Assembly (NCBI RefSeq): GCF_030733845.1
Contig: NZ_CP132311.1
Coordinates: 3,477,501 to 3,541,500, forward strand
Source: Shinella zoogloeoides
GTDB taxonomy: Bacteria > Pseudomonadota > Alphaproteobacteria > Rhizobiales > Rhizobiaceae
Length of the DNA stretch: 64,000 bases
Reading direction: 5' to 3'
Below are positions 8,928 through 18,564 of this stretch, one piece after another. The position numbers were made by a program, and so were the translations under genes. The number at the start of each line of letters is the position of its first letter. Position 1 is the first letter of the stretch. A model generated the notes under the pieces. That model had not been told where the DNA came from. It ran no database searches and saw only the letters and a list, made by a program, of their open reading frames with translations.

Positions 8928-10552
8928 GCGTGAACTCCTGCGATCGCTTGCGCGAAATCCTTGGCCTCGAAGGGTTCGAGATCGTCGATCCCTTCGCCGA
9001 CACCGATGAAATAGACCGGCAGCTTGTGCTTGGCGGCGATGCCCACAAGGATGCCGCCCCGGGCCGTACCGTCCAATTTTGTCATGATCAGGCCCGTGAC
9101 GCCCGCGACGTTGCGGAAAATCTCGACCTGGTTCATCGCGTTCTGCCCGGTGGTGGCGTCGAGCGTCTGGAGCACGGTATGCGGCGCGTCGGGATCGAGC
9201 TTGCCGAGCACGCGCACGATCTTTTCCAGCTCCGCCATCAGCTCCGTCTTGTTCTGCAGCCGGCCGGCGGTGTCGACGATCAGGACGTCGCTCTTCTTCA
9301 GCTTGGCCTGCTCGTAGGCCTCGTAGGCAAGGCCGGCCGCATCGGCGCCGAGCTTGGAGGAGACAATGTCGGAGCCGGTGCGCTCGGCCCAGATCTTCAA
9401 CTGCTCGATGGCGGCCGCGCGGAACGTGTCGCCGGCAGCCAGCATCACCTTGAGGCCGGCACCCGAGAGCTTGGCCGCGAGCTTGCCGATCGTCGTCGTC
9501 TTGCCGGTGCCGTTGACGCCGACGACGAGGATGACATGCGGCTTGTGGCTGAGGTCGAGTTCCAGCGGCTTGGCGACCGGCGAAAGCACCTTGGTGATCT
9601 CGCTCGCCATGATGCGCGAGACGTCGGCACCGGTCACGTCCTTGCCGTAGCGCTCGGAGGCCAGCGTGTCGGTGATGCGCAGCGCAGTTTCGACGCCGAG
9701 GTCAGCCTGGATCAGCAAGTCCTCGAGATCCTGCAGCGTGTCGTCGTCCAGCTTGCGCTTGGTGAAGAGGCTGGTGATCTGCCCGGTGAGCTGCGAGGAG
9801 GTGCGCGAAAGCCCCTCGCGCAGGCGCTGGAACCAGGTGCGCTTCGGCTGCGCCGCCGGCGCGGCTTCCTCCACGGGCGCGCGCTCGGCGCTCGCAAAGC
9901 CCTTCGGCAGAACAGGCGCTTCGGCAGGCGGCTCGGCGCGGATCGCCTCCTCAAGAACGGGATCGTCGACTTCGGCAGGCGCAGCCTCTTCCGGCATGGT
10001 TGCCTCGACCGGGGCGACTTCCTCCGGCGCGACCTCTTCTACTGCCGCAGCGGACTCTTCCTCGATGGTCTCATCCATCGGCTCCGGCCGGGATTCAGAC
10101 CCTTCCGGCATCGCCGCCTCGGCCGGGACGATCTCCTCCTCCGGCGCGACGATATCTTCTACCGCCGCAACCGGCTCTTCCTCGGCAACCTCTTCCACCG
10201 GCTCCGGCTCGGCCATGATCTCGTCGCCGGCAGGACCGCCCGCGGTTTCCATCTCCACCGGCGCGACGGGGTCTTCTACGACCGGCACGGCAGGCGCGTG
10301 CGGCAGCGGATAGATTTCGGGCTCGACATCCTCAGAGATGTGATAGTCGGCCTCCGGATTGGCGGCTTCCGCCTCCTCCAGCAGCGCGTCGCGCTCCTCG
10401 ACGACGGTTTCGGCCTGCGGGGTTTCGGCCGTGGTCTCAAGCGCCGGTTCGGCTACCTTCGGCTCGACGGCAGGATCCTGCGCCTCCGGCTTCGGTTCGG
10501 CGGCGGTGTCTTTTCCGAAGGTGAAGATCTTCTTGATGAAGCCGAGGGCCAT
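8924..10552 (-). CDS. ftsY: signal recognition particle receptor FtsY
   Basis: A 542-residue SRP receptor GTPase that docks Ffh-ribosome complexes at the inner membrane. The C-terminal NG domain (about 240-542) has G1 ([15 protein letters not shown]), G3 (DTAGRLQNK) and G4 ([10 protein letters not shown]). The first 230 residues form a long acidic A domain made of imperfect Glu/Pro/Ala/Val repeats ([21 protein letters not shown] type), typical of alphaproteobacterial FtsY and likely membrane-associating. It follows mtaB by 12 bases on the same strand and overlaps the YciB-like gene downstream. Its partner Ffh is encoded about 2.5 kb away on the opposite strand. Confidence 0.97.
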   Translation of the reverse strand: MALGFIKKIFTFGKDTAAEPKPEAQDPAVEPKVAEPALETTAETPQAETVVEERDALLEEAEAANPEADYHISEDVEPEIYPLPHAPAVPVVEDPVAPVEMETAGGPAGDEIMAEPEPVEEVAEEEPVAAVEDIVAPEEEIVPAEAAMPEGSESRPEPMDETIEEESAAAVEEVAPEEVAPVEATMPEEAAPAEVDDPVLEEAIRAEPPAEAPVLPKGFASAERAPVEEAAPAAQPKRTWFQRLREGLSRTSSQLTGQITSLFTKRKLDDDTLQDLEDLLIQADLGVETALRITDTLASERYGKDVTGADVSRIMASEITKVLSPVAKPLELDLSHKPHVILVVGVNGTGKTTTIGKLAAKLSGAGLKVMLAAGDTFRAAAIEQLKIWAERTGSDIVSSKLGADAAGLAYEAYEQAKLKKSDVLIVDTAGRLQNKTELMAELEKIVRVLGKLDPDAPHTVLQTLDATTGQNAMNQVEIFRNVAGVTGLIMTKLDGTARGGILVGIAAKHKLPVYFIGVGEGIDDLEPFEAKDFAQAIAGVHA

Positions 10553-10564
10553 GAAAGGTATCCG

Positions 10565-11854
10565 CTAGTTGCGTGAGGTGGCGGTGGCAGGAGCGATCGC
10601 TGGCCGCATCGTCAGGTGTTTTCCATTGTGTCCGGTGATCGTCACCGGCACAAGCTCGCGAGGTTTCAGGCCCGCAGCATCGACGAGCGTGAAGTTTTCC
10701 GTGTGGGCAAGGCCGTTGTTCTCGACGAGGATCATTTCCTGCCTCCCGATCATCCCAGCGAGATGGGCCGCGTGAAGCCGTTTTCCAGTCTCGCGCAGAC
10801 GGCCAGCGCGCTCTTTTACCAGCGCGCGGTCGAGCTGCGGCATGCGCGCGGCCGGCGTGCCGGGGCGCGGGCTGTACGGGAAGACGTGGAGATGGGCGAT
10901 GCCGCAGGCTTCCGCGTGCCGTACCGCATTGGCGAACATGGCCTCCGTCTCCGTCGGGAAGCCGGCGATCATGTCCGCGCCGAAGCTGACATCGGGCCGA
11001 AGGTCGCGCACCCGCGCGCAGAAGGCCAGCGCCTCGCCGCTCGAATGGCGCCGCTTCATGCGCTTGAGGATCAGGTCGTCGCCGTGCTGGAGCGAAAGGT
11101 GCAGGTGCGGCATGAAGCGCGGCTCATCGGCGATCAGGTCCCACAGATGCGCGTCCGCCTCGATGCTGTCGATCGAGGAGAGGCGCAGCCGGCGGATTTC
11201 CGGTACCTGCTTCAGCAGCGTCTTGGCGAGGAGGCCGAGGCTCGGCCCGCCCGGCAGGTCGCCGCCATAGCTGGTCGCGTCGACCCCCGTCAGCACGATC
11301 TCCACATAGCCGCTCTCGACCAGTTTTCGCGCCTGGTCGACCACGGCGCCCATCGGCACCGAGCGGGAATTGCCCCGGCCATAGGGGATGATGCAGAAGG
11401 TGCAGCGATGGTCGCAACCGTTCTGCACCTGCACGAAGGCGCGCACATGGCCGTCGATCAGCCGCACCATCTGCGGCGCGGTCTCCCGCACGCTCATGAT
11501 GTCGTTGACACGGAGCTTTTCTTCCGCCGAGACGCCGAAATCCGGCAGGGCGCGGTAGGAGGCGCGTTTCAGCTTCTCCTCGTTGCCGAGCACGGCATCG
11601 ACCTCCGGCATGCCGGCGAAGGTCGCGCTTTCCGTCTGCGCGGCGCAGCCGGTGACGATGATGCGGGCGTGCGGATTGTCGCGCCGCGCGCGGCGGATCG
11701 CCTGGCGGGCCTGGCGCACCGCCTCGCCCGTCACCGCGCAGGTGTTCACCAGCACGGCATTGTTGAGCCCCGCCTTCTCGGCCTCGGCGCGCATCACTTC
11801 CGATTCGTAGGTGTTGAGCCGACAGCCGAAGGTTATGACCGAAACGCCGCTCAA
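10565..11854 (-). CDS. mtaB: tRNA t6A37 methylthiotransferase MtaB
   Basis: A 429-residue radical-SAM enzyme that converts t6A to ms2t6A at position 37 of ANN-decoding tRNAs. The N-terminal MTTase domain has its three cluster cysteines ([23 protein letters not shown]). The radical-SAM domain has the CxxxCxxC motif as [17 protein letters not shown], and a TRAM-like C-terminus follows. The best start is a TTG at 11854 giving [21 protein letters not shown]. It overlaps the dapF stop as TTGA, so it is probably coupled to dapF. The open frame runs further upstream, but that part is dapF read in another frame. Confidence 0.93.
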   Translation of the reverse strand: MSGVSVITFGCRLNTYESEVMRAEAEKAGLNNAVLVNTCAVTGEAVRQARQAIRRARRDNPHARIIVTGCAAQTESATFAGMPEVDAVLGNEEKLKRASYRALPDFGVSAEEKLRVNDIMSVRETAPQMVRLIDGHVRAFVQVQNGCDHRCTFCIIPYGRGNSRSVPMGAVVDQARKLVESGYVEIVLTGVDATSYGGDLPGGPSLGLLAKTLLKQVPEIRRLRLSSIDSIEADAHLWDLIADEPRFMPHLHLSLQHGDDLILKRMKRRHSSGEALAFCARVRDLRPDVSFGADMIAGFPTETEAMFANAVRHAEACGIAHLHVFPYSPRPGTPAARMPQLDRALVKERAGRLRETGKRLHAAHLAGMIGRQEMILVENNGLAHTENFTLVDAAGLKPRELVPVTITGHNGKHLTMRPAIAPATATSRN

Positions 11855-12750
11855 AGGGCGGCCGCCCCGGCTTCGTCGCGCCGGAAGGCGCCGGTCGCCG
11901 GATCGAGCGTGCCCGACCATTCCCATTCGGCAGGCCCCGTCATCACCACATGGTCGTCGTCGCGCCATTCGATGGTCAGCGTGCCGCGGTTCGGGCTGCT
12001 GGCGACGGTGACGGCGACCTTGCGGTCGGTGCGGCCGGTGCGCGCGCCTGAAACGCCGGCCGCGCAGGCGGCCGAGCCGCAGGCGAGCGTCAGGCCCGCG
12101 CCGCGCTCCCAGGTGCGCGTCGTCATGGCGGAGGGCGAGGTCACCTGCGCCAGCGTGATATTGGCCTTTTCGGGGAACATCGGATGGTTTTCGAGCAGCG
12201 GGCCGAACCGGTCGAGATCGAAGCTCATCGGATCGCGGTCGACCCAGAAGACCGCATGCGGATTGCCCATAGACATCGCGGCGGGCGAATGCAGCACGGG
12301 CGCGTCGATCGGCCCGATCTGCAGTTCGATGCGGCTGGTGTCGAAGAACTCTTCGGCCAGCGGAATGCGGTTCCACTCGAAGACCGGCCGGCCCATGTCG
12401 ACGGAGATCGCACCGTCGGCATGCTCCGTCGCATTGAGGATGCCGGCGACCGTCTGCAAGGTGAAGACCTTGCGGCCGGTCTCCGCGGCGAGCGCCTGCA
12501 CGACGCAGCGCGTGCCGTTGCCGCAGGCCTGCGCCTTCGTGCCGTCGCAGTTGAGGATGTCGATGAAGGCATCCGTGCCGTCCGCCTTCGGATCGTGGAT
12601 CGCCATGATCTGGTCGAAGCGGGTGGCGGGATCGGCATTGAGTGCAATGGCCGCCTGCGGCATCACCGCATCGCCGCGGCCACGCATGTCCACGACCAGG
12701 ATCATGTTTCCCAGCCCGTTCATGCGGGCGAATTGCGCTTCTGCGGCCAT
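11851..12750 (-). CDS. dapF: diaminopimelate epimerase DapF
   Basis: A 299-residue cytoplasmic enzyme interconverting LL- and meso-diaminopimelate for lysine and peptidoglycan synthesis. Both catalytic cysteine regions are visible: [13 protein letters not shown] and [29 protein letters not shown] near the N-terminus is the usual DapF opening. The start at 12750 ([14 protein letters not shown]) gives normal length; the frame is open further upstream but without family-like sequence. It leads the leftward group dapF-mtaB-ftsY-yciB, whose gene junctions are overlaps or short gaps, so one operon is likely. Confidence 0.96.
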   Translation of the reverse strand: MAAEAQFARMNGLGNMILVVDMRGRGDAVMPQAAIALNADPATRFDQIMAIHDPKADGTDAFIDILNCDGTKAQACGNGTRCVVQALAAETGRKVFTLQTVAGILNATEHADGAISVDMGRPVFEWNRIPLAEEFFDTSRIELQIGPIDAPVLHSPAAMSMGNPHAVFWVDRDPMSFDLDRFGPLLENHPMFPEKANITLAQVTSPSAMTTRTWERGAGLTLACGSAACAAGVSGARTGRTDRKVAVTVASSPNRGTLTIEWRDDDHVVMTGPAEWEWSGTLDPATGAFRRDEAGAAAL

Positions 12751-12790
12751 GTCGGATATTCCGGCAGGGACCCGTCGTCGGATCCTGCAT

Positions 12791-12866
12791 TTGGAGTCTT
12801 CGATTACTCGCGCGTATATGGCGCAAGCGGGTTGAAAATACCAGATGCAACCCTTGGAGTCTTCGA
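12791..12866. repeat. 13-base direct repeat upstream of dapF
   Basis: TTGGAGTCTTCGA occurs at 12791-12803 and again at 12854-12866, 63 bases apart, each preceded a few bases earlier by TGCA. The copies lie 41 and 104 bases upstream of the dapF ATG, within the divergent dapF/ffh region. They could be regulator sites for dapF or a short duplication. Confidence 0.5.
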
Positions 12867-12902
12867 ATCCTTGGCGCGTCGGCCATTGCAGGACTCCGAT
12901 CC

Positions 12903-12931
12903 TTGACTTTCCGGGCTCGATGCTGTTTAAG
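12903..12931 (+). promoter_or_regulatory. candidate sigma-70 promoter for ffh
   Basis: TTGACT (12903-12908), a 17-base spacer, then TTTAAG (12926-12931). The -35 box is close to consensus and the -10 box weaker. It would give an ffh leader of roughly 170 bases. Confidence 0.45.
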
Positions 12932-13002
12932 CCGCGCATCTGCGACAAGTGCGAATGCTTGAAGCCGCCGACCGGGACATAGCATGGATCCCGGAGGTCA
13001 AC

Positions 13003-13037
13003 ACCCGACAGCGCGACGCGCCCTCGGGTGCTTTTTG
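13003..13037 (+). terminator. terminator-like hairpin inside the ffh leader
   Basis: CACCCGA (13003-13009) pairs with TCGGGTG (13025-13031), with an inner GCGC/GCGC stem, and is followed by CTTTTTGG. It lies between the candidate promoter and the ffh ATG at 13110, so it would act as a leader terminator or attenuator. No gene upstream on this strand needs a terminator here. Confidence 0.55.
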
Positions 13038-13109
13038 GCTTTGCGTCTTGTTTTTGTCGCCGATTGCACCGACGTTTCCGTGCGATGCGGAAACAAGAAG
13101 GAAGACGTG

Positions 13110-14669
13110 ATGTTTGAAACACTCCAGGACCGCCTTGGCTCCATTCTGAATGGGCTGACAGGCCGTGGCGCGCTTTCCGAGGCGGATGTCTCGGCGGCGC
13201 TGCGCGAGGTCCGCCGTGCGCTGCTCGAAGCGGACGTGGCGCTGGAAGTGGTGCGCTCCTTCACCGATGCGGTGCGCGCAAAGGCCGTCGGCGCGGAAAT
13301 CCTGAAGTCGATCAAGCCCGGCCAGATGGTCGTCAAGCTGGTGCATGACGAGCTCGTCGCCATGCTCGGCTCCGAGGGCGTCGCGATCGACCTCAACGCC
13401 GCCGCCCCCGTCGTCATCATGATGGTCGGCCTGCAGGGCTCCGGCAAGACCACCACCTCCGGCAAGATCGCCAACCGGCTGAAGACGCGCGACAAGAAGA
13501 AGGTCCTGATGGCCTCGCTCGACACGCGCCGTCCGGCCGCGCAGGAGCAGCTGCGCCAGCTCGGCGTGCAGGCCGGCATCGACACGCTGCCGATCATCGC
13601 CGGCCAGTCGCCGACCGATATCGCCGCCCGCGCCGTGCAGGCCGCGAAGCTCGGCGGCCATGACGTCGTCATCCTCGACACCGCCGGCCGCACCCATATC
13701 GACGAGCCGCTGATGATCGAGATGGCGGAGATCAAGCGGAAGTCCAGTCCGCACGAGATCCTGCTCGTCGCCGATGCGCTGACCGGCCAGGACGCCGTCA
13801 ACCTCGCCCGCAACTTCGACGACCGCGTCGGCATCACCGGCCTCGTGCTCACCCGCATGGACGGCGACGGCCGCGGCGGCGCGGCCCTTTCCATGCGCGC
13901 CGTCACCGGCAAGCCGATCAAGCTCATCGGCGTCGGCGAGAAGATGGGCGAGCTGGAGGAATTCCACCCCCGCCGCGTCGCCGACCGCATTCTCGGCATG
14001 GGCGATATCGTCTCGCTCGTCGAGAAGGCGGCGGAGAACATCGACGCCGAGAAGGCGGCCGCCATGGCCGCCAAGATGGCCAAGGGCAAGTTCGACCTCG
14101 ACGACCTTGCCGACCAGTTGCGCCAGATGCAGAAGATGGGCGGCATGGGCGGCATCATGGGCCTGATGCCCGGCATGGCCGGCATGAAGGACAAGATGTC
14201 CGCCGCCGGCCTCGACGACAGGCTCTTCGGCCGCCAGATCGCCATCATCTCCTCGATGACCAGGGCCGAGCGCGCCAACCCTGACATCCTCAAGCATTCC
14301 CGCAAGAAGCGCATCGCCGCCGGCTCCGGCACCGATGCCGCCGACATCAACAAGCTTCTGAAGATGCACCGCCAGATGGCGGACATGATGAAGATGATGG
14401 GCGGCAAGAAGGGCGGCATGATGAAGCAGATGATGGGCGGCCTTGCCGGCAAGATGGGTCTTGGCGGCGGCATGGGCGGCATGCCGGACCTGTCGAAGAT
14501 GGACCCCAAGCAGCTCGAAGCGCTCGCCAAGCAGGCGGATGCCGCCGGCATCAAGCCGGGCAGCCTGCCGGGCCTCGGCGGCAGCGGCGGCCTTGCCGGT
14601 CTTGGCGGCGGGCGCCTGCCCGGCCTCGGCGGCCTGCCGGGCCTTCCCGGCCTGCCGAAGAAGAAGTGA
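13110..14669 (+). CDS. ffh: signal recognition particle protein Ffh
   Basis: A 519-residue SRP GTPase that binds 4.5S RNA and signal sequences. The N and G domains come first, with G1 ([15 protein letters not shown]), G3 (DTAGRTHID) and G4 ([10 protein letters not shown]). The M domain follows from about residue 300 and is methionine-rich ([14 protein letters not shown]). The C-terminus is an unusual Gly/Leu/Pro-rich tail ([12 protein letters not shown] type) ending in three lysines. The start at 13110 gives [16 protein letters not shown], the normal Ffh N-terminus. An in-frame ATG at 12984 lies upstream but would add 42 non-family residues across the leader hairpin. It heads the rightward group ffh-chorismate mutase-rpsP. 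Confidence 0.97.
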   Translation: MFETLQDRLGSILNGLTGRGALSEADVSAALREVRRALLEADVALEVVRSFTDAVRAKAVGAEILKSIKPGQMVVKLVHDELVAMLGSEGVAIDLNAAAPVVIMMVGLQGSGKTTTSGKIANRLKTRDKKKVLMASLDTRRPAAQEQLRQLGVQAGIDTLPIIAGQSPTDIAARAVQAAKLGGHDVVILDTAGRTHIDEPLMIEMAEIKRKSSPHEILLVADALTGQDAVNLARNFDDRVGITGLVLTRMDGDGRGGAALSMRAVTGKPIKLIGVGEKMGELEEFHPRRVADRILGMGDIVSLVEKAAENIDAEKAAAMAAKMAKGKFDLDDLADQLRQMQKMGGMGGIMGLMPGMAGMKDKMSAAGLDDRLFGRQIAIISSMTRAERANPDILKHSRKKRIAAGSGTDAADINKLLKMHRQMADMMKMMGGKKGGMMKQMMGGLAGKMGLGGGMGGMPDLSKMDPKQLEALAKQADAAGIKPGSLPGLGGSGGLAGLGGGRLPGLGGLPGLPGLPKKK

Positions 14670-14680
14670 GGATTTGAGGC

Positions 14681-15004
14681 ATGACGATCGATCCGAAGGT
14701 CAAGCATCAACTGGGGGAATACCGGCAGTCGATCGACAATATCGACGCTGCCCTCGTGCATATGCTCGCCGAGCGCTTCCGCTGCACCAAGGCGGTGGGC
14801 GTGCTGAAGGCGACGCATGAACTGCCGCCGGCCGATCCGGCGCGCGAGGAATACCAGATCGAGCGCCTTCGCCGCCTGGCGAAGGATGCCAATCTGGATC
14901 CGGATTTCGCGGAGAAGTTCCTGAACTTCATCATCCGCGAGGTGATCCGGCACCATGAAGCCATTGCTGCCGAACATGGCGGCGCAAACCAGAATACCGC
15001 TTGA
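14681..15004 (+). CDS. chorismate mutase (AroQ class)
   Basis: A 107-residue all-helical AroQ-type enzyme converting chorismate to prephenate for phenylalanine and tyrosine synthesis. The sequence shows the typical first helix (LGEYRQSIDNIDAALVHMLAERF), the basic residues RFRCTKAVGVLK and the later REEYQIERLRRLA segment. It is a free-standing domain without a prephenate dehydratase fusion. It starts 11 bases after the ffh stop and is followed closely by rpsP. A chorismate mutase between ffh and rpsP is characteristic of Rhizobiaceae. Confidence 0.92.
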   Translation: MTIDPKVKHQLGEYRQSIDNIDAALVHMLAERFRCTKAVGVLKATHELPPADPAREEYQIERLRRLAKDANLDPDFAEKFLNFIIREVIRHHEAIAAEHGGANQNTA

Positions 15005-15037
15005 ACGAGCGGTCCCTAGATCTCAAGGAGAAATGAC

Positions 15038-15403
15038 ATGGCACTGAAAATTCGTCTCGCCCGCGGTGGCTCCAAGAAGCGCCCGTACTACCAGATCGTC
15101 GTTGCCGACGCCCGTTCGCCGCGCGACGGCCGCTTCCTGGAAAAGCTCGGTTCCTGGAACCCGATGCTCGGCAAGGACGACGCCAACCGCGTGCAGATCG
15201 ACGCCGACCGCGCCAAGGAATGGCTCGCCAAGGGCGCCCAGCCGACCGACCGCGTCACCCGCTTCCTCGATGAGGCCGGCGTCCTGAAGCGCGACGCCCG
15301 CAACAACCCGGAAAAGGCGAAGCCGGGCAAGAAGGCGCTGGAACGCGCCGCCGAGAAGAAGCAGAAGGAAGAAGACGCCGCTGCTGCCGCCGCTGGCGAA
15401 TAA
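15038..15403 (+). CDS. rpsP: 30S ribosomal protein S16
   Basis: A 121-residue S16, a component of the small ribosomal subunit. The conserved core ([21 protein letters not shown]...[19 protein letters not shown]) occupies about the first 80 residues. A Lys/Ala/Glu-rich tail ([24 protein letters not shown]) follows, a common extension in alphaproteobacteria. An AAGGAG ribosome-binding site precedes the ATG. A strong terminator lies just downstream, separating rpsP from rimM. Confidence 0.98.
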   Translation: MALKIRLARGGSKKRPYYQIVVADARSPRDGRFLEKLGSWNPMLGKDDANRVQIDADRAKEWLAKGAQPTDRVTRFLDEAGVLKRDARNNPEKAKPGKKALERAAEKKQKEEDAAAAAAGE

Positions 15404-15427
15404 TCGACTGCGACACCATCTTGAAGC

Positions 15428-15461
15428 GGGCGGCGTGTTTCATGCCGCCCGTTTTTGTTTT
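15428..15461 (+). terminator. intrinsic terminator after rpsP
   Basis: GGGCGGC (15428-15434) pairs with GCCGCCC (15444-15450) and is followed by GTTTTTGTTTT. Confidence 0.9.
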
Positions 15462-15569
15462 ATCCGACACAATTCCGGACGCAGGCCGCTGCACGCTTTT
15501 GCTGGAATTGCTCTAGGAGCCTTGGCGCGGACGTCGTAAGAGGCTTCATCGAACGCACGGAACCGAGCC

Positions 15570-16145
15570 ATGCTGAAACTGGAAAACCCCGTCCTCATGG
15601 GCAGCGTCGGCGCAGCGCAGGGCCTGCGCGGCGAGGTCCGCGTGAAGTCCTACACCATCGACCCGACGGCGATCGGCGACTACGGACATCTCCACACCGA
15701 GGACGGCCGGTCCTTCGAGGTGCTGGAGATCCGCGAGGCGAAGAACGTCGTCGTCGTGCGCTTCCGCGGCATCAACGACCGCAACGCCGCCGAGGCGCTG
15801 AACGGCCTCGACCTCTATATCGAGCGCGACAACCTGCCGGACGAGGAGCTGGACGAGGACGAGTTCTTCTATGCCGACCTCGAAGGGCTGGAGGCGGTCG
15901 ACACGGCCGGGCGCAGCCACGGCAAGGTGACCGGCATCTTCGATTTCGGCGCGGGCGATCTCCTGGAACTCAAGGGGCCGGGCAAGCGGCCCGTGCTAAT
16001 CCCCTTCTCCGAGGCCGCCGTGCTGGAGATCGACCTCGAAGGCGGGCGCCTGCTGATCGACGCGGTCGCCGCCGGCCTGGAGGAAGAGGAGAAGGACGGC
16101 CCCGGCAGCCGGCGCCGCCGTCCGCCGCAGGGCGAGGGGGAATGA
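15570..16145 (+). CDS. rimM: ribosome maturation factor RimM
   Basis: A 191-residue cytoplasmic factor that binds S19 and helps mature the 30S head domain. The N-terminal beta-barrel carries [19 protein letters not shown], the RimM signature, and the PRC-barrel domain follows with [33 protein letters not shown]. The C-terminal 25 residues are charged ([21 protein letters not shown]) and probably disordered. It is followed after one base by trmD, the usual rimM-trmD pair. Confidence 0.96.
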   Translation: MLKLENPVLMGSVGAAQGLRGEVRVKSYTIDPTAIGDYGHLHTEDGRSFEVLEIREAKNVVVVRFRGINDRNAAEALNGLDLYIERDNLPDEELDEDEFFYADLEGLEAVDTAGRSHGKVTGIFDFGAGDLLELKGPGKRPVLIPFSEAAVLEIDLEGGRLLIDAVAAGLEEEEKDGPGSRRRRPPQGEGE

Positions 16146-16146
16146 C

Positions 16147-16842
16147 GTGGCTTTCCGCGCCACCATCCTGACGCTCTACCCGGAGATGTTTCCGGGCTTT
16201 CTCGGCCAGTCCCTCTCCGGCAAGGCGCTGGCGCGCGGCGACTGGTCGCTGGATTGCGTGCAGATCCGCGATTTCACCACCGACCGCCACCGCACCGTCG
16301 ACGACACGCCGGCCGGCGGCGGCGCCGGCATGGTGCTGAAGCCCGACGTGCTGGCGCGCGCCATCGACCACGCCTCCGACGGCGACACCCGCCCGCGCCT
16401 GCTGATGAGCCCGCGCGGCAAGCCGCTGACGCAGCAGCGCGTGCGCGAGCTTGCGGCCGGTGACGGCGCCATCGTCGTCTGCGGCCGCTTCGAGGGCGTC
16501 GACCAGCGCGTCATCGACGGCCGACAGCTCGAAGAGGTCTCGATCGGCGACTACATCCTCTCCGGCGGCGAGCCGGCGGCGATGATCCTCATCGACGCCA
16601 TCGTGCGCATCCTGCCCGGCGTGATGGGCAATGCTTTGTCCGGCGAGCACGAGAGCTTCGAGGGCGGGCTCCTGGAGCATCCGCACTATACGCGCCCGCA
16701 GGTCTGGGAAGGCCTGGAGATCCCCGGCGTGCTCACCTCCGGCCACCACGCCGCCATCGAGACATGGCGCCGGGAGGAAGCCGAAAAGCTGACGCGCGAG
16801 CGCCGGCCGGACCTCCTCGCCGCTCAGCCCGTCAGGAAATAA
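16147..16842 (+). CDS. trmD: tRNA (guanine37-N1)-methyltransferase TrmD
   Basis: A 231-residue SPOUT methyltransferase that makes m1G37 to prevent +1 frameshifts. It has the family opening [19 protein letters not shown], the segment [13 protein letters not shown] and the trefoil-knot SAM site [14 protein letters not shown]. The start is a GTG at 16147, one base after the rimM stop. The last 19 bases overlap the end of the convergent TSUP-family gene. rplS, normally next in the operon, lies about 1 kb away behind that inserted gene. Confidence 0.96.
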   Translation: MAFRATILTLYPEMFPGFLGQSLSGKALARGDWSLDCVQIRDFTTDRHRTVDDTPAGGGAGMVLKPDVLARAIDHASDGDTRPRLLMSPRGKPLTQQRVRELAAGDGAIVVCGRFEGVDQRVIDGRQLEEVSIGDYILSGGEPAAMILIDAIVRILPGVMGNALSGEHESFEGGLLEHPHYTRPQVWEGLEIPGVLTSGHHAAIETWRREEAEKLTRERRPDLLAAQPVRK

Positions 16843-17570
16843 TAGGCCGTCAGCGCAAGGCCGACCGCGACCACGAGGCCGCGGATCACCGGCTGCGGCA
16901 CGCGCCGTGCCGCCCAGACGCCGGAATATCCGCCGAGCGCCGCCGCCGGTACCATGACGGCGGCCTGCGGCCAGCCGACCACATTTCCGCTGGCGAAGAC
17001 GACGATTGCCATGCCGGCGATCACCACGGCGAGGAAGTTCTTCAGCGCATTCAGGCGGTGGTAGTCGCCGCCCTTGGTGAGGCCGAGCACGGCAAGGGTC
17101 ATGATGCCCATGCCAGCGCCGAAAAAGCCGCCATAGATCGAGGTGACGAACTGGCCGGCAAGGCCGAGCGGCGTGATCGGCTTTTCCGGGCTCAACGTCT
17201 TGGGTTTTAGGTAGGGCCCGGCGGCGAAGATCGCGGTGGCGGCGAGCAACAGCCAGGGCACCAGCGCGCGGAAGGACGGGTTGGAGAGCGAAAGCAGGAG
17301 CAGCGCGCCGGCAAGCCCGCCGACCAGCGAGAGCACGCCGAGCAGCGCCGCCTCCTTCCAGTCCGCCCGGATCTCCTTCGCATAGGCGAGCGAGGACGTC
17401 ACGTAGCCGGGAAACTGCGTGATCGAGGAGGTGGCGTTGGCGACGATCGGCGGCAGGCCGGTCAGCGTCATCGCGCCGAAGGTGAGGAAGGTGCCGCCGC
17501 CGGCAATGGCATTCACCACGCCGGAAAGAAAACCGGCAACGACCAGCAGAACGGTATCAGCAAACGTCAT
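16824..17570 (-). CDS. TSUP family transporter (TauE/SafE-like sulfite exporter family)
   Basis: A 248-residue membrane protein of about eight segments. The N-terminus [40 protein letters not shown] is the TSUP signature, and a second repeat contains [19 protein letters not shown]. Family members export sulfite, sulfonates or other small anions; the substrate cannot be assigned here. The ATG at 17570 gives the normal length. It lies on the opposite strand between trmD and rplS, overlapping the trmD end by 19 bases, and looks inserted into an otherwise co-directional ribosomal group. Confidence 0.9.
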   Translation of the reverse strand: MTFADTVLLVVAGFLSGVVNAIAGGGTFLTFGAMTLTGLPPIVANATSSITQFPGYVTSSLAYAKEIRADWKEAALLGVLSLVGGLAGALLLLSLSNPSFRALVPWLLLAATAIFAAGPYLKPKTLSPEKPITPLGLAGQFVTSIYGGFFGAGMGIMTLAVLGLTKGGDYHRLNALKNFLAVVIAGMAIVVFASGNVVGWPQAAVMVPAAALGGYSGVWAARRVPQPVIRGLVVAVGLALTAYYFLTG

Positions 17571-17795
17571 GATATCCCCATGGGCCGCCCCGCAAAGCGG
17601 CGGCCTTCTCCTCTCAAGGGTGATATCGTGGTGCCGGAGGTCCGGCAAGGCCCGAAAAACCGCCATTCCCGTGCCGATTCTTTTGCGCTCGGGGATGACA
17701 AGCGGGTTCGATTGGTGTATTGGCCCGCACGGATTTGGGATTATCCCGCCGACCTGCAATCAAAGAATGGCGAATCCGCTCCGCCCGGCAACGGG

Positions 17796-17869
17796 CTAAC
17801 CTTTCAAGGCATGCCCCTGCAAGGTGACCGTAGAGCGCTCTGGCTGTTTCAGAATAACCAGAAGGTTAG
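17796..17869 (+). promoter_or_regulatory. rplS leader with complementary segments covering the ribosome-binding site
   Basis: CTAACCTT (17796-17803) is fully complementary to AAGGTTAG (17862-17869), whose AAGG is the likely Shine-Dalgarno for rplS (ATG at 17874). Part of the same left arm, ACCTT, can also pair with AAGGT at 17821-17825, giving two exclusive folds. A further hairpin (17839-17862) sits just before the ribosome-binding site. The layout suggests a translational control element; function is inference. Confidence 0.45.
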
Positions 17870-17873
17870 ACCG

Positions 17874-18416
17874 ATGAACATCATCCAGCAGCTCGAAGCC
17901 GAACAGGCCGCGAAGATCGAAGCCAAGCGCACCCTCCCGGAATTCGCCCCGGGCGACACCGTGCGCGTCAACGTCCGCGTGACGGAAGGTTCGCGTACCC
18001 GCGTACAGGCTTATGAAGGCGTCTGCATCGCCCGCTCGGGTGGCGGCATCAACGAGAGCTTCACCGTCCGCAAGATCTCCTACGGCGAAGGCGTCGAGCG
18101 CGTATTCCCGGTTTACTCGCCGCTCGTCGAAGGCGTCGAAGTCGTCCGCCGCGGTAAGGTCCGCCGCGCCAAGCTCTACTACCTGCGCGATCGTCGCGGC
18201 AAGTCGGCTCGTATCGTCGAGAACACCGGCACGCGCGCCCGCAAGCTGAACGACGCCGAGCGTCAGGCCATTGCCGACGAGAAGGCACGCCTCGAGGCCG
18301 AGAAGGTCGCAGCAGCCCAGGCACTCGCCGCTGAAAAGGCCGCAGCAGAAGCCGCCGAAAAGGCAGCCGCCGCAGAAGCCGAAGCCGCGAAGGCTGCAGA
18401 AGCCGCCGCCGAATAA
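17874..18416 (+). CDS. rplS: 50S ribosomal protein L19
   Basis: A 180-residue L19, located at the 30S-50S interface. Residues 1-120 match the family ([11 protein letters not shown]...[31 protein letters not shown] and [34 protein letters not shown]). The last 60 residues form a long Ala/Glu/Lys helix-like tail ([29 protein letters not shown] type), longer than in enteric L19 but common in Rhizobiales. The ATG at 17874 follows an AAGG eight bases upstream. A strong terminator follows the stop. Confidence 0.98.
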   Translation: MNIIQQLEAEQAAKIEAKRTLPEFAPGDTVRVNVRVTEGSRTRVQAYEGVCIARSGGGINESFTVRKISYGEGVERVFPVYSPLVEGVEVVRRGKVRRAKLYYLRDRRGKSARIVENTGTRARKLNDAERQAIADEKARLEAEKVAAAQALAAEKAAAEAAEKAAAAEAEAAKAAEAAAE

Positions 18417-18440
18417 TCGGCAGCGCATTCACTTGATCGA

Positions 18441-18473
18441 AGCCGTCGGCCATGGCCGGCGGCTTTTTTGTTT
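18441..18473 (+). terminator. intrinsic terminator after rplS
   Basis: A GC-rich hairpin (AGCCGTCGGCC/GGCCGGCGGCT type, centred on CATG) is followed by TTTTTTGTTTT. Confidence 0.92.
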
Positions 18474-18564
18474 TACGGAAAAGCGATTGCGCGCAAGCCG
18501 CATGCTTGCTTGCCTGCCTGAACCTGTGACAGTGTTCCGCCGCCACAATTCAGGAGCATATTTC

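Noticed and set aside
11855..12985. N-terminal extension of mtaB to 12985
   Set aside because: It is dapF read out of frame; MtaB begins [14 protein letters not shown] at 11854.
12984..13109. In-frame 42-codon extension of ffh from the ATG at 12984
   Set aside because: Runs through a terminator-like hairpin and adds residues not found in Ffh; the start at 13110 fits the family.
17571..17795. Gene in the 225-base interval upstream of the rplS leader
   Set aside because: The frame is open through rplS but carries no family-like sequence; L19 begins at 17874.
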